Source: Caldifarciminota bacterium (GTDB taxonomy: Bacteria; Hydrothermota; Hydrothermia; WGAB01). Taken from it: 49,464 bases of DNA. Each line of letters opens with the position of its first letter. The first letter of the stretch is position 1. Of this stretch, positions 26,680 to 35,621 are shown in pieces. The position numbers were made by a program, and so were the translations under genes. The stretch covers positions 1 through 49,464 of the forward strand of contig WFXO01000005.1 in NCBI GenBank assembly GCA_015490555.1, read 5' to 3'. Below the pieces are notes generated by a model. That model did no database searches. It was given only the letters and a program-made list of their open reading frames with translations, and was not told the DNA's origin.

Positions 26680-28685
26680 AGTTTTCGGGTCTTCCACTCG
26701 TGTCCGCTTTGCCACCGGAGGAAGTAGATCCCCTCTGGGAACTTGGGGAGAACCTGTTTTTTGCTCAGTCGCATGGTGTAAACACGGCGTCCAGCAATGT
26801 CAAAGATCTGGAGGTCCAGCACCTTCCCTTGAAGAGGCTGGAGTTGAATCCTCCCGTATGGGAGATACAACACGCGAAGGTCAGGGCTCGGCCCCTCGTT
26901 TAACGGCCTTTGCTCCTCAACATTTACCTGGGCCCATTCTGCGAGGATCCGGAGAAAGGTCTCTCGAGCCGAATCCGGATAGAGGGCCTCCCACGGGAAT
27001 CCGAGTACCAAGGTAGAGGGGGTTTGAACCCCCGCAATTCCAAGCCCAGGGAACTCCAGGACCGGTTGGGCGTCGTTTTGCGTCACCGTGAGAACACTGA
27101 TGGTATCCACAGGATAGGCGCCGTGCGTCCCTGCATCGAGCCACGCACTCCACCCTTCAAAGAGAGTTCCTGAAAGCCCCTGGACAGGGATAGGAGGGGT
27201 ACCTACGGCTTTAGTCCCAACACCTCCAATCAAGGTATCCATGCGTACCGAGTCTTGAGGGTTTTCACTCAACGTCGCGGCAATCGAAGAACCGGAGAGC
27301 ACGACCTTATGACCCCGGGATAGGATCTGGTATACCGCGGCCCATTCAGTCTCCTGAAAGCCTGTTCCAGATCGTCCCCAGGATAGAAGGAGCCAATCCG
27401 CAGTGGAATCATGGGGGACCCCTGCGGCGTCCGTCAAAATGTTCCCGGAAGAAACACCTTCTAAAAGTCGCCAGTAAAGGGTGGCTTCAGAGGAAAAGGA
27501 CGTGCCGTCTACCAGTAGGAGATTCGTGGAGTAGCCGCGGCGGATCACAAAAGCATTAGACGTGTCGGTTTGATTCGGGGGGATGGCCCAGTCCTCCGCC
27601 AGAATCCGGAAGGCAAAGTTCCAGCCCGGAGGCATCGGATATTGGGTGACATATAGGGAGTCTTCGGGCCCGAGGGTCGCCCATAGAGTCCAAGGTGCAT
27701 CGTTGAATCTCAGAAAAACCTTATAACGCGCGATATCGGGGGCCTGCGAACGCCGCCACTCAAACTGGGCCCGGCCATCGGGCAAGGGTAGAAGTCGGAG
27801 GGGGAACGGCGGATCCGGAGGTTCAACATCTGGAGGCTCTGCGTGAATCGAAAGACTCACCGTATCCGCATTTCCCTCAGTGTCAAATGCAAAAATGACC
27901 AGGGTATAATCCCCTTCCCCCAAGAGTTGGAAATTCAAGGCATCGTTGGTCTCCAGTTGGTTCGTGACAATGTAACAATGGCTTCCGTTCGTGGACCATG
28001 GCGCATAGACGTTCAGGGTATAGGTGTTGTCAGGTTTCGTATCGAACTGGAAACGAATGTGGGGGGCAATGACCTCCGAATCCCCTTGGTACAAAGCAAA
28101 CCCGATTTGATAAACGCCGTTGTTGGTCCCCCAGGGGCTGTAGTCGGTGGTATCCATTGCCAAGGCCACGACGTCCACCAATCCCGAGAGATGTTGTGGA
28201 TCTATTGGGGATCCCAGGCCGTCCGTATAGAAAGAAACCTGATAAATCTGGGGTGGATAGGGATCGCTAAAAGGTTCCAGGCCAGGGGGGATCAAAGGAT
28301 TCCGGTTGACATATCCCGATGCGCCTCCCCCATCCTTAAAGTGGACATGATTCAAGGGATTGATATAGCCGACGAGTTCTCCTTCCTGGACGTAATCACC
28401 GATTTCCAGGTCGGCTCGAGGGACAACATGGACATAGGCAAACCGGCCGACCCGAATCCCACCGTTGCTCCCGGATCCCAGCCAGAGAACCGATCCTGAA
28501 GCCACCGCATACACTGGGGTCCCCTCCGCAGCGGGGATATCCACGCCGGAGTGGAAGTGAGGGGGAGGGCCTTCTCGAAACTCACAGAAGGTTCCGGAGA
28601 CGTCATGTTGTTGGGTCATCGGGACCAACGGCCAGGGATAGGAGAAGACGTAAAGGACTATGGCAGTCGTAAGACTCGCGAACAT
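26664..28685 (-). CDS. Secreted M23 metallopeptidase-like protein with T9SS-type C-terminal sorting domain
   Basis: 673-residue modular surface protein. The N-terminal ~25 residues look like a signal peptide. A LytM/M23 peptidase domain follows (about 30-120) with the zinc ligands intact: HSGVD (45-49), YVH (84-86) and HVH (113-115). M23 enzymes cut peptidoglycan cross-bridges or peptides. After a beta-rich region (about 145-290) comes a fibronectin-III-like domain (about 298-385), then an alpha/beta domain of about 210 residues starting TNLLLVDGT that resembles the Rossmann-like domains of FCB secreted proteins, and finally a sorting-like domain (last ~80) with LDLQIFDIAGRRVYTM and EGIYFLRWQ. 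It overlaps the genes on both sides. Confidence 0.85.
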   Translation of the reverse strand: MFASLTTAIVLYVFSYPWPLVPMTQQHDVSGTFCEFREGPPPHFHSGVDIPAAEGTPVYAVASGSVLWLGSGSNGGIRVGRFAYVHVVPRADLEIGDYVQEGELVGYINPLNHVHFKDGGGASGYVNRNPLIPPGLEPFSDPYPPQIYQVSFYTDGLGSPIDPQHLSGLVDVVALAMDTTDYSPWGTNNGVYQIGFALYQGDSEVIAPHIRFQFDTKPDNTYTLNVYAPWSTNGSHCYIVTNQLETNDALNFQLLGEGDYTLVIFAFDTEGNADTVSLSIHAEPPDVEPPDPPFPLRLLPLPDGRAQFEWRRSQAPDIARYKVFLRFNDAPWTLWATLGPEDSLYVTQYPMPPGWNFAFRILAEDWAIPPNQTDTSNAFVIRRGYSTNLLLVDGTSFSSEATLYWRLLEGVSSGNILTDAAGVPHDSTADWLLLSWGRSGTGFQETEWAAVYQILSRGHKVVLSGSSIAATLSENPQDSVRMDTLIGGVGTKAVGTPPIPVQGLSGTLFEGWSAWLDAGTHGAYPVDTISVLTVTQNDAQPVLEFPGLGIAGVQTPSTLVLGFPWEALYPDSARETFLRILAEWAQVNVEEQRPLNEGPSPDLRVLYLPYGRIQLQPLQGKVLDLQIFDIAGRRVYTMRLSKKQVLPKFPEGIYFLRWQSGHEWKTRKLWMVR

Positions 28686-29716
28686 AGATGGATCTCCGTC
28701 CTCTCATTTGATAAAACAATGGGAAGGTGGGTCGGACGATCCTCCCAACACTCCGGTGTTGAAAGCGTCCCATCAGGAAAAATCCAGAGGAAACACGTTC
28801 GGGTTGACTCCCGGTGTGGTGACCAAAGGACACCGACAAGATCCTTTTGGAAGAAAGCCCAGACCCTGGATCGTGGAGGGATCACAGGGAGGACACTTCG
28901 GGTTTGCCCTGTGGAAGGATCGAGGAACTGCCACGCATTGCCGACGCGGGCGACCAGCACTTTCGAATCGATCGGAGAAGCCAGGAGAACTTCGGTAGAA
29001 GACGTGACTTCCCAGATTTTGCGGTTTTGGTGCCACGCGGTTAAGCGGAAGGTCGTGGGCACACCCTCGCGAATTTCATAAAGAGCGAGGATCAACGTCC
29101 CCTGGATGACCTGGGCATTCCGGAAATATTGATGGGGTAAAAACCACGAATCGGTAGACTGGTTAAGGTTTTGATACCAAAACATCCAGGTTCCCGAATC
29201 CGTTTGAGCAATCGCCCAGAAATTCGAGGGAGAGGGGCCCAAGACCTCGAAGTTCGTTTCATCTAAAAAGACCGACCCCAAGGGCTGAAGGACGGTGATC
29301 GAGGAACTATTCTCTTTTGGGAGGATCATGGCTTGGAGCCGGCTGGGCCAAAGAACCACGGGACGGTCTCCAATCCATGAAAGAGAAGGGGATAATTCGT
29401 CCACAACGCCGGGAAACTCCCAGGATCTTTGGAGTTCACCTTCCAGGGTGACTTCTCCTACGATCCAAACCGAGGTTTCGGGGTTCAACCCAAGGAAAAC
29501 AAATCGTTTCGATAGAGGAAGCCACTGGAGTCCTTTAAGAATGATCGTAGTGTCTGCCAAATAAAGGGTATCGCCCTGTTGTGACCACCGTAGATCTCCC
29601 TGTTGCGACAAACCGTACGCTTCATAACACGCGGGGAGCGTTTGCCAGACTTGGGGCTGTGGAGGTCCAGGGAGAGAGGAACCCGCTTGAAGAACGACAA
29701 GAAGCCAAAAAAACAT
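28658..29716 (-). CDS. Secreted protein of unknown function, possibly beta-propeller
   Basis: 352-residue protein with a short signal peptide (about 1-12, cleaved before QAGSS or LPGPP), rich in Trp and in repeated strand patterns such as WLPLSKRFVFLGLNPE, WIGDRPVVLWPS and FWAIAQTDSGTWMFWYQ, spaced about 40-50 residues apart. That spacing suggests a WD40/NHL-like beta-propeller, but no canonical motif is present. There is no C-terminal sorting domain. The ATG has AAAGGAGGACGG directly upstream. It sits 86 nt after the FG-GAP gene, beyond a strong hairpin, and its end overlaps the M23 gene by 28 nt. Function not recognised. Confidence 0.65.
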   Translation of the reverse strand: MFFWLLVVLQAGSSLPGPPQPQVWQTLPACYEAYGLSQQGDLRWSQQGDTLYLADTTIILKGLQWLPLSKRFVFLGLNPETSVWIVGEVTLEGELQRSWEFPGVVDELSPSLSWIGDRPVVLWPSRLQAMILPKENSSSITVLQPLGSVFLDETNFEVLGPSPSNFWAIAQTDSGTWMFWYQNLNQSTDSWFLPHQYFRNAQVIQGTLILALYEIREGVPTTFRLTAWHQNRKIWEVTSSTEVLLASPIDSKVLVARVGNAWQFLDPSTGQTRSVLPVIPPRSRVWAFFQKDLVGVLWSPHRESTRTCFLWIFPDGTLSTPECWEDRPTHLPIVLSNERTEIHLCSRVLRLP

Positions 29717-29752
29717 CCGTCCTCCTTTGGGAAATCATCAAGATGAAATTTT

Positions 29753-29780
29753 GGGGGACCGGAAGGGGTTCCGGTCCCCC
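29753..29780. terminator. Perfect 12-bp GC-rich hairpin between FG-GAP gene and next gene
   Basis: GGGGGACCGGAA (29753-29764) and TTCCGGTCCCCC (29769-29780) are perfect complements around a 4-nt loop, 22 nt after the FG-GAP stop. No run of T follows on the minus strand (AAAATTTC follows), so it is not a textbook intrinsic terminator. It may be a partial terminator or an mRNA 3'-end stabiliser that sets different expression of the upstream and downstream halves of the cluster. Confidence 0.5.
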
Positions 29781-29802
29781 AGGTCGTTTCGAAGAAACCC
29801 GA

Positions 29803-31506
29803 TCAGTGGCTGATCAGTGTCCGTGTGGTGACCGTCCCTTCCGGCGTTTTCACTTTGATGAAGTACACCCCGTTCTGGAGGGATGCGGTATTCCACTGGA
29901 GACTATGGTTGCCCTGGTTCAACTGACCGCGGTAGAGTTCTGCGACCCGGCGACCCGCAATGTCATAGACCTCCACCGAGACTTCACCTTTCCGGAGCAT
30001 GGTGAAGCGGATGGTGGCTTGATTGTTGGCCGGCACCGGGAAGACCTTGAGATCCACTGGATTCAGATAGTGGACTTCCCATTCCTGGACACCGGTGACA
30101 TCATGTTCAAGCATGCAGAAGAACCCACTATCCAAGGGGTAGAACGGATAATCCGAACTGCTGCGAACTTCCCATGAGTTGAAGAAGATTTCCTTTTGAC
30201 CGTCGCCATCCAGGTCATTCCCCAGGGCCACCACCACACCAGGTATGAGGCTATAATACACCCAGACGGAATCAAACCAGGTGCTATCGGACCAGAAGTC
30301 ACTGTACAGGTCGTACATGGTATAGGAATTCGGATCGCTCAAATCCGTCCCGGTGAACTCCAGATCCCAGACGTGGCCGTAGTCATCCGTGAAGTAAATA
30401 TCCGGCGCATCGGAGCCAGGGCCGTGATCTTGATCACCGGCGCGGAGACCCAAAATCGAGAACATCGGCGTTGAATCGTTGACCATGAACTCGACGGTAT
30501 ACGTTGTAAGATCGGATGTATTTACATCGGCGCCTGCCTTCACAAAGTGAATCCGGCTCCGGAGGAGGGACCCAATGATCAACTCCGGTTTCCCATCACC
30601 ATCCATGTCGTAGGCATCCACAATCTTCGCAAACGGATACCGGTCTTCCGTATCGATATTATCGAGATAGCCTTTGACTTCATAGGTATTTGGACCTGTG
30701 GCTTCGATGATCTGAAGGCCAATGTTGTTCCAAACCATGACGATGAGGTCCGTATTCCCATCGTTATCGAGATCTGTCACGAAACCGGAGACAGAACTTC
30801 CTCCCCAACCCAAGTCGCTTCGCTTGGCAATAAACTCTTGGTTCACCACGTAGAACCCGGGGAGATCCCCCACGATCGAGAAGATATAAGCGTTATCGAA
30901 GGCCGTACTGGCGTTATTCACCCACATCACTTCCTGGACGCCGTCGTTGTCGAAGTCACCCGCGACGAGGTCTTCACACCGATACCGGTCGGGGACCACC
31001 GCACCACCCTGTTCCCATGCAAACTCCGTGATCTGAGCAACGAGTTGGTAGTCGTTATCGTTGCCGGTCCATTCGAAAACCCAAAGACCCACATGCTGGC
31101 GAGAAGTATCGCCTCCCGCACCGGTCATGGCGACAAGGATTTCTCCCTTTCCATCGCCGTCAATATCCCCGGTCGTCACGCTTCGAGCCGTGGATGTATA
31201 TCCAGTCGGGCCTGGACCACTGAATGTCCAAACCTCTTGAAGATTATTGTCGCCTACCACCTCGAAAACGTGTACGCGGCCACCGTTCTTGTAGTCCGTG
31301 ATGATGACCTCTGGGTTCCCATCCTGATCCAAATCCGTGCCCACGACGGTAGAACGGATGTACTGATAGTACGACGAATCGGCGTAGACGGAGTCATTAG
31401 GGTTATCGCACCAGGCGATTCCAAAGGTACTATTGTCTCCGTCGTCGGCCAGGCCGACACCGACCCATAGCCCAACGAGGAGGGCCATCCACATACGCTT
31501 CTTCAT
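29803..31506 (-). CDS. Secreted FG-GAP/VCBS seven-bladed propeller protein with T9SS-type C-terminal sorting domain
   Basis: 567-residue exported protein. A signal peptide (about 1-20, ending GVGLA) is followed by an integrin-like beta-propeller. Six calcium loops of the form DxDxDGxxE/D are visible: DLDQDGNPE, DIDGDGKGE, DFDNDGVQE, DLDNDGNTD, DMDGDGKPE, DLDGDGQKE; a degenerate one (GDQDHGPGSDAPD) lies between the last two, making seven blades. The last ~80 residues form a type-A sorting-like domain with VSVEVYDIAGRRVAEL and NGVYFIKV, as in proteins exported by the Por/type 9 system. Three start codons stand in a row (GTG ATG ATG); the second ATG has the best 7-nt spacing from AGGAGG. It lies 40 nt after the PorV-like gene. 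Confidence 0.88.
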   Translation of the reverse strand: MKKRMWMALLVGLWVGVGLADDGDNSTFGIAWCDNPNDSVYADSSYYQYIRSTVVGTDLDQDGNPEVIITDYKNGGRVHVFEVVGDNNLQEVWTFSGPGPTGYTSTARSVTTGDIDGDGKGEILVAMTGAGGDTSRQHVGLWVFEWTGNDNDYQLVAQITEFAWEQGGAVVPDRYRCEDLVAGDFDNDGVQEVMWVNNASTAFDNAYIFSIVGDLPGFYVVNQEFIAKRSDLGWGGSSVSGFVTDLDNDGNTDLIVMVWNNIGLQIIEATGPNTYEVKGYLDNIDTEDRYPFAKIVDAYDMDGDGKPELIIGSLLRSRIHFVKAGADVNTSDLTTYTVEFMVNDSTPMFSILGLRAGDQDHGPGSDAPDIYFTDDYGHVWDLEFTGTDLSDPNSYTMYDLYSDFWSDSTWFDSVWVYYSLIPGVVVALGNDLDGDGQKEIFFNSWEVRSSSDYPFYPLDSGFFCMLEHDVTGVQEWEVHYLNPVDLKVFPVPANNQATIRFTMLRKGEVSVEVYDIAGRRVAELYRGQLNQGNHSLQWNTASLQNGVYFIKVKTPEGTVTTRTLISH

Positions 31507-31546
31507 CATCACACCTCCTTTTGTTTATCTAAGCACCCCAGCAGTC

Positions 31547-32593
31547 TTAGAACTGCATCCGGAGGCCAAATCGATGGGCCTCCTGGAGGCGTCCAACGCC
31601 TAAATAAGAATAATCAAGATAGAGTTTCCAGGGGCTCTTGGGTTTATACGCCTGGAAGCCCAAACCCGCCGTAAACCCACCCTCTCGATCCGTCAAAAAG
31701 ATCCAGCGGTGTCCGAGTCTCAAGGTGAGGAAAGGTCCTACATAGAGTTCCGTGCCGACGTTGAAATAGGGGGTATTGTCATTCGGTGTGATGAAATCCA
31801 CCGCCCAGATCCCACGAAGCAAGGAGGAAGCAAAGAGACGGGGAAGAGGGCCAGAGAGCCCAACCTGGAATCGCATAGGAAGTTGGAAAGATTCGGTTCT
31901 CAAGTCTGCAACGACGTTGGGGGTTGAATTCGGATCTCGTTCCGGATCGATGTTATAAATGAAGCGTGTATCTTCTCCCATGAGCCGCATCTTCCCTCCA
32001 AAGTTTGCGAAGTTCATCCCGATGTTGATGCCCTTAAGATATGTCTTAAAGTGGATGCCGATATCTACCCCAAAAGTCCCGGCCTGCATGTGCCAGATCT
32101 TTTCACCAATGTATTTGAAGGCCATCCCGAAGGAGAATCGATCGGTAAAGGGAACGCCATACACAACAGCCACCGCAAGGTCTTGAACCATAAAAGTTTC
32201 CCCGGTTCCTTCAGGGCTTTCCTCGGTTCGTACGGGCATTTCTCCACTACCCAAATATGCGATATACCCTCCAATGGTCCCTCTTCCTTTTAAAGGCATT
32301 ACTGCTCCCAAAAAGGAATATTGGATATCCGCGATCCATTTGGTCTGGGTGAACAGAAACTCCCGATGTTTCAAAAGGCCTAACCCGGCCGGGTTCCAGT
32401 ACAGGGCAGAGGCATCGTTCGCAACGGCCACGAAGGCCTCACCCATGGCCGTGGCGCGGGTTCCGACGCCAATCTTGAGAAACTGGCCTGCAGTCGTTGC
32501 AACGTTTGTGGTGATGCTCCACCCGGTTGTGTTTCCGACAACGAGGACCCCCAAGAGGATCAAAACGGTGTGGATTTTCAAGAGCCTTTTCAT
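31547..32593 (-). CDS. PorV/PorQ-like outer-membrane beta-barrel protein (UPF0164 type)
   Basis: 348-residue predicted FadL-like outer-membrane barrel. A signal peptide (about 1-25) precedes the family signature FLKIGVGTRATAMGEAFVA ... DASALYWNPAGL (about 39-74). The rest is alternating amphipathic strands and the last residue is Phe (FGLRMQF), the usual barrel-assembly signal. In Bacteroidetes PorV shuttles T9SS cargo to the attachment complex and binds C-terminal sorting domains; here the downstream genes encode proteins with such domains. The start has AAGGAGG and a 6-nt spacer. It lies 12 nt after the 1001-aa gene. Family confident, cargo role inferred from context. Confidence 0.85.
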   Translation of the reverse strand: MKRLLKIHTVLILLGVLVVGNTTGWSITTNVATTAGQFLKIGVGTRATAMGEAFVAVANDASALYWNPAGLGLLKHREFLFTQTKWIADIQYSFLGAVMPLKGRGTIGGYIAYLGSGEMPVRTEESPEGTGETFMVQDLAVAVVYGVPFTDRFSFGMAFKYIGEKIWHMQAGTFGVDIGIHFKTYLKGINIGMNFANFGGKMRLMGEDTRFIYNIDPERDPNSTPNVVADLRTESFQLPMRFQVGLSGPLPRLFASSLLRGIWAVDFITPNDNTPYFNVGTELYVGPFLTLRLGHRWIFLTDREGGFTAGLGFQAYKPKSPWKLYLDYSYLGVGRLQEAHRFGLRMQF

Positions 32594-32605
32594 CTCACGC
32601 CTCCT

Positions 32606-35600
32606 TCACTTAATCACGGCAAACTTGCCGATGGCCTCGCCCACCGGCTTGCCGTTGTAGTAGCCCTCAACATGGAAGATGTAGAGGCCATAAGCAATTT
32701 CTTGGCTATTCTTGTTCAGGAGGTTCCATGCATGCGTTGAAGGAGAGATATAGCCGGGTTCACCGGGGAAGTGACGCAAGGTCCGAACCAATTCCCCGTT
32801 GACCGTATAAATCCGGATGATGGCTTCTTCTGGGAGGTGGATGAAGTGAAGTTCGCGTGCCCCACGTCCAAATTGGACACTGGGATCCTTGATCTCCCAC
32901 TTTGCTGCGACAACGTAAGGGTTTGGAACGACCGCAACCTTTTTCAACTGTTCCCGGATGGAGTCCTCTACAGATTGTTGGGCGGTCGTGCGGATCACCA
33001 AGGTATCCAAAGTCGTGAACGGTACGTGGAACAAGATGTTCATGATATCACCGGGTTGGGGGGCGATATAGGGCTCCGTGGTGTCATCATGCGCAAAGAT
33101 CGCCACCACCCATGGTAAACTCATGCCCTCCTGGAAGATCCATAACACATCATTCCCATTGGGATCGCTTATCATGGTATCCCCATCTGCTTCCGTCAGG
33201 CGGAAGTAGACCGGAGTTCGGTGTCGCCCCTGTACATAGAAAACGGCGAAACGAAATCCAATCGTATCGGGAGACCCCCCGTAGGATCCATAGCCGACAA
33301 TCGTGGAATCGAAATCGATTTCGAAATAGCCCTCCACAGGCGCGTTAATGCTGAGATTACGGATTCCAAGGTTTGAGGCTCCCCACCATACCACGGTGTC
33401 GTATCCTGCGTCGGTGTTGTTCAAGATGACCCGGAACCCATCCGTAATGGGATTGGCGTCTTCCCCATGAATCTTGTTGCTGTGGTCAATCAGAATGGCC
33501 CCATCTGAAAGCCGAACCAGAGAGAATGTCGTCTCTGGAGGAGTCCGTGTGGAAGTGATCTCAAACGTGATCCGATACGAATCCGAAACCACCTCCGAGG
33601 GGAGGGCAATGGAGGCGGTGATGTTCCCCGTGGTAACCCAATTGGAGGATAGGGAATCAAACCTCAATTCAGAAGGGATCACTCCAGCGGGAGGCTCTGT
33701 GGGAACCACTTCCACCACGGCAGGGTTGTTGTCTACCGGGTAGATCGAAGAGAGAAGAGGTGGAAGGTCCAAGGTGGTATCACCCAGGTTATAGGCTGCA
33801 ATGGCGTACCAATAGTGTTTGCCGTTGATGACGGAGGAATCTGTGAAGGAGTGTTGGAGACCCGTATCATCCCCCAGATAGAAATGCACACCATTCACAT
33901 CAATGGGGTGGAATCCGGTGATGCCATCGGCTAAGTCAAACTGCGCGATTGGGGTCCACCACACCAGGCGACCAAAGCCATCGGTGATCGGGTCTCCCCA
34001 CGTGGCACCCCGATCTTCGCTCCGGAAGATCATGTACCCTTCAAATCCAGGGAAATGCTCGGAGAAATCATCCCAGTAAAGAGTCACATAGCCGTTTCCA
34101 GGGAGCGCGACAAGATGAGGGGGCTCAGGAGGACGAGGGAATTGATAATTGAGACGGTAAATCTGCTTTGCCCGCATGGCGTTTTGATAGAGATCCGCGG
34201 AGTCCTCGCCCATGATCACCGCAATGGAGAACTGCTGGGAAGCACCCTTGGGTAGAGGGAAGAAGCCGGAGGAGAAGACCGAAACGATATCCCCGGGACC
34301 AGGGTCAATGGTGTAGTCCCCGGGACGCATGATCTCTAACATCACAGAGTCATTGCCCGCAAAGATTCCTGCGGTTCCGTAAGGGAAAGACCGAACGGCA
34401 GTCAGACCGAGTTCTTCTTTTTCATCCGGATCCAGAGTTTCGAAGTTCGGTTCCCCCAGGTCAGGCACTCCGTTCCCTTCCCCAAAGTCCCCCGTGCCCG
34501 GGATGCCATCCCGACCGGTGTCATCGGTCTGTGGATCCCAGTCCCCATCATCATCAATCCCGTTGTATTGGCTTTCATCAATCAAGCCATCACCATCGTT
34601 ATCGATCCCGTCGGTAATCGAGGCTTCTGGGGATTCGAGGAACATGAAGCCGAGCCAGCCACATGGATAGGGGCGACCGTCTGCGCCGATCCCCAGCCCG
34701 TTTTCATCGTAGTTAAAGACCATGTTATTGGTTGTATCGAAGCCGAACATGTCATCGGAAAAGTCAGAACCTGGCCCTCCGATTCGGAAGTCCCCAAAAT
34801 ATCCGACCACCATGGAGTCGATGTCTTTGTTGGAAATATTGGTAACCTTGTAGACCCAGATGATCACATCCTCGACCGGCTGTGCGGCCCATTGGTACCC
34901 TCGGACTTCCACCTTGATCCCAAGGCCGCGGAGTCCATTCCCTGGGTCGTATTCAGGATTCCCATAGGTATTTCCAGGGATAAACTCTTCATTGGCGCTA
35001 TCGACCATTGCGTAATAACTTTCCTGGTCTGCAATGATCTTTGCGACGACCGAATCACCCTCCAGATCCCAATAACTGAACTGTCCGGCCCAGCGTCCAG
35101 ACAGGCCTTGGATGGTATCTCCCAATTGGCCCACGAAGTCGGCCCAGACCTCGGGCCAAGTCTCTGGATAGTTCGAGAAGGCAATGGAGGGCTGTGCAGG
35201 ATTCACATAACCGGGGATGGGTTCAAAGTCCTCATCTCCGCCGTCCTGGATGGGGTCATCCACAATGGAGATCCAGACACTATCGCCGGTCGCTGGGTTA
35301 TAGGCCTTCACGCGTGCCCCAAACAGGGGGCCCATCTCGTAGAGGTACTCGTGGCCAGAGTTGGCAGGCCATTCCAAGCGGGGCCACGGATCGACTCGGT
35401 CTGGCCCACCGATTGGGCCGTGGTTAAAGAACTTGACGCGGATCTTGTTGCCTTCATGAACCCCTGCTTTACGCAGGGCATGGCCCATGATCGTTGCCCC
35501 TTTCCCCGCTTGTTCCGGACTTAACTGCACGGTGGGAGGAAGCCACTTCTGGCGAGGAATCCCCGCGATCAAAAACCCCGGCAAAATGAACCAAACCAAT

Positions 35601-35611
35601 ACCTTTTTCAT
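32606..35611 (-). CDS. Large secreted surface protein with Ca-binding loops and FlgD/sorting-like C-terminus (partner of TonB receptor)
   Basis: 1001-residue exported protein with a signal peptide (about 1-17). The N-terminal 320 residues are a beta-rich domain I do not recognise. At 335-347 and 351-389 lie Asp/Gly-rich loops (GIDNDGDGLIDES, GIDDDGDWDPQ) typical of calcium-binding thrombospondin-3-like repeats. A fibronectin-III-like domain (about 493-625) follows, then a long beta region, and a C-terminal module (about 894-1001) with VVPNPYVVAAKWE, IIRIYTVNGELVRTL and EIAYGLYIFHVEG, which resembles FlgD-Ig/T9SS sorting domains. Such proteins recur in FCB lineages beside TonB receptors and PorV-like proteins. 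It is 10 nt after the receptor gene. No enzyme motif seen. Confidence 0.8.
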   Translation of the reverse strand: MKKVLVWFILPGFLIAGIPRQKWLPPTVQLSPEQAGKGATIMGHALRKAGVHEGNKIRVKFFNHGPIGGPDRVDPWPRLEWPANSGHEYLYEMGPLFGARVKAYNPATGDSVWISIVDDPIQDGGDEDFEPIPGYVNPAQPSIAFSNYPETWPEVWADFVGQLGDTIQGLSGRWAGQFSYWDLEGDSVVAKIIADQESYYAMVDSANEEFIPGNTYGNPEYDPGNGLRGLGIKVEVRGYQWAAQPVEDVIIWVYKVTNISNKDIDSMVVGYFGDFRIGGPGSDFSDDMFGFDTTNNMVFNYDENGLGIGADGRPYPCGWLGFMFLESPEASITDGIDNDGDGLIDESQYNGIDDDGDWDPQTDDTGRDGIPGTGDFGEGNGVPDLGEPNFETLDPDEKEELGLTAVRSFPYGTAGIFAGNDSVMLEIMRPGDYTIDPGPGDIVSVFSSGFFPLPKGASQQFSIAVIMGEDSADLYQNAMRAKQIYRLNYQFPRPPEPPHLVALPGNGYVTLYWDDFSEHFPGFEGYMIFRSEDRGATWGDPITDGFGRLVWWTPIAQFDLADGITGFHPIDVNGVHFYLGDDTGLQHSFTDSSVINGKHYWYAIAAYNLGDTTLDLPPLLSSIYPVDNNPAVVEVVPTEPPAGVIPSELRFDSLSSNWVTTGNITASIALPSEVVSDSYRITFEITSTRTPPETTFSLVRLSDGAILIDHSNKIHGEDANPITDGFRVILNNTDAGYDTVVWWGASNLGIRNLSINAPVEGYFEIDFDSTIVGYGSYGGSPDTIGFRFAVFYVQGRHRTPVYFRLTEADGDTMISDPNGNDVLWIFQEGMSLPWVVAIFAHDDTTEPYIAPQPGDIMNILFHVPFTTLDTLVIRTTAQQSVEDSIREQLKKVAVVPNPYVVAAKWEIKDPSVQFGRGARELHFIHLPEEAIIRIYTVNGELVRTLRHFPGEPGYISPSTHAWNLLNKNSQEIAYGLYIFHVEGYYNGKPVGEAIGKFAVIK

Positions 35612-35621
35612 GTCTGCCTCC

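Noticed and set aside
30547-31470. 307-codon open frame on the plus strand opposite the FG-GAP gene
   Set aside because: It mirrors the repeated Asp/Gly codons of the propeller gene on the other strand, has no ribosome site and matches no family.
34568-35524. 318-codon open frame on the plus strand opposite the 1001-aa gene
   Set aside because: Antisense shadow of a GC-biased coding region; no signal, motif or start site, while the minus-strand gene has a signal peptide, recognisable domains and fits the operon.
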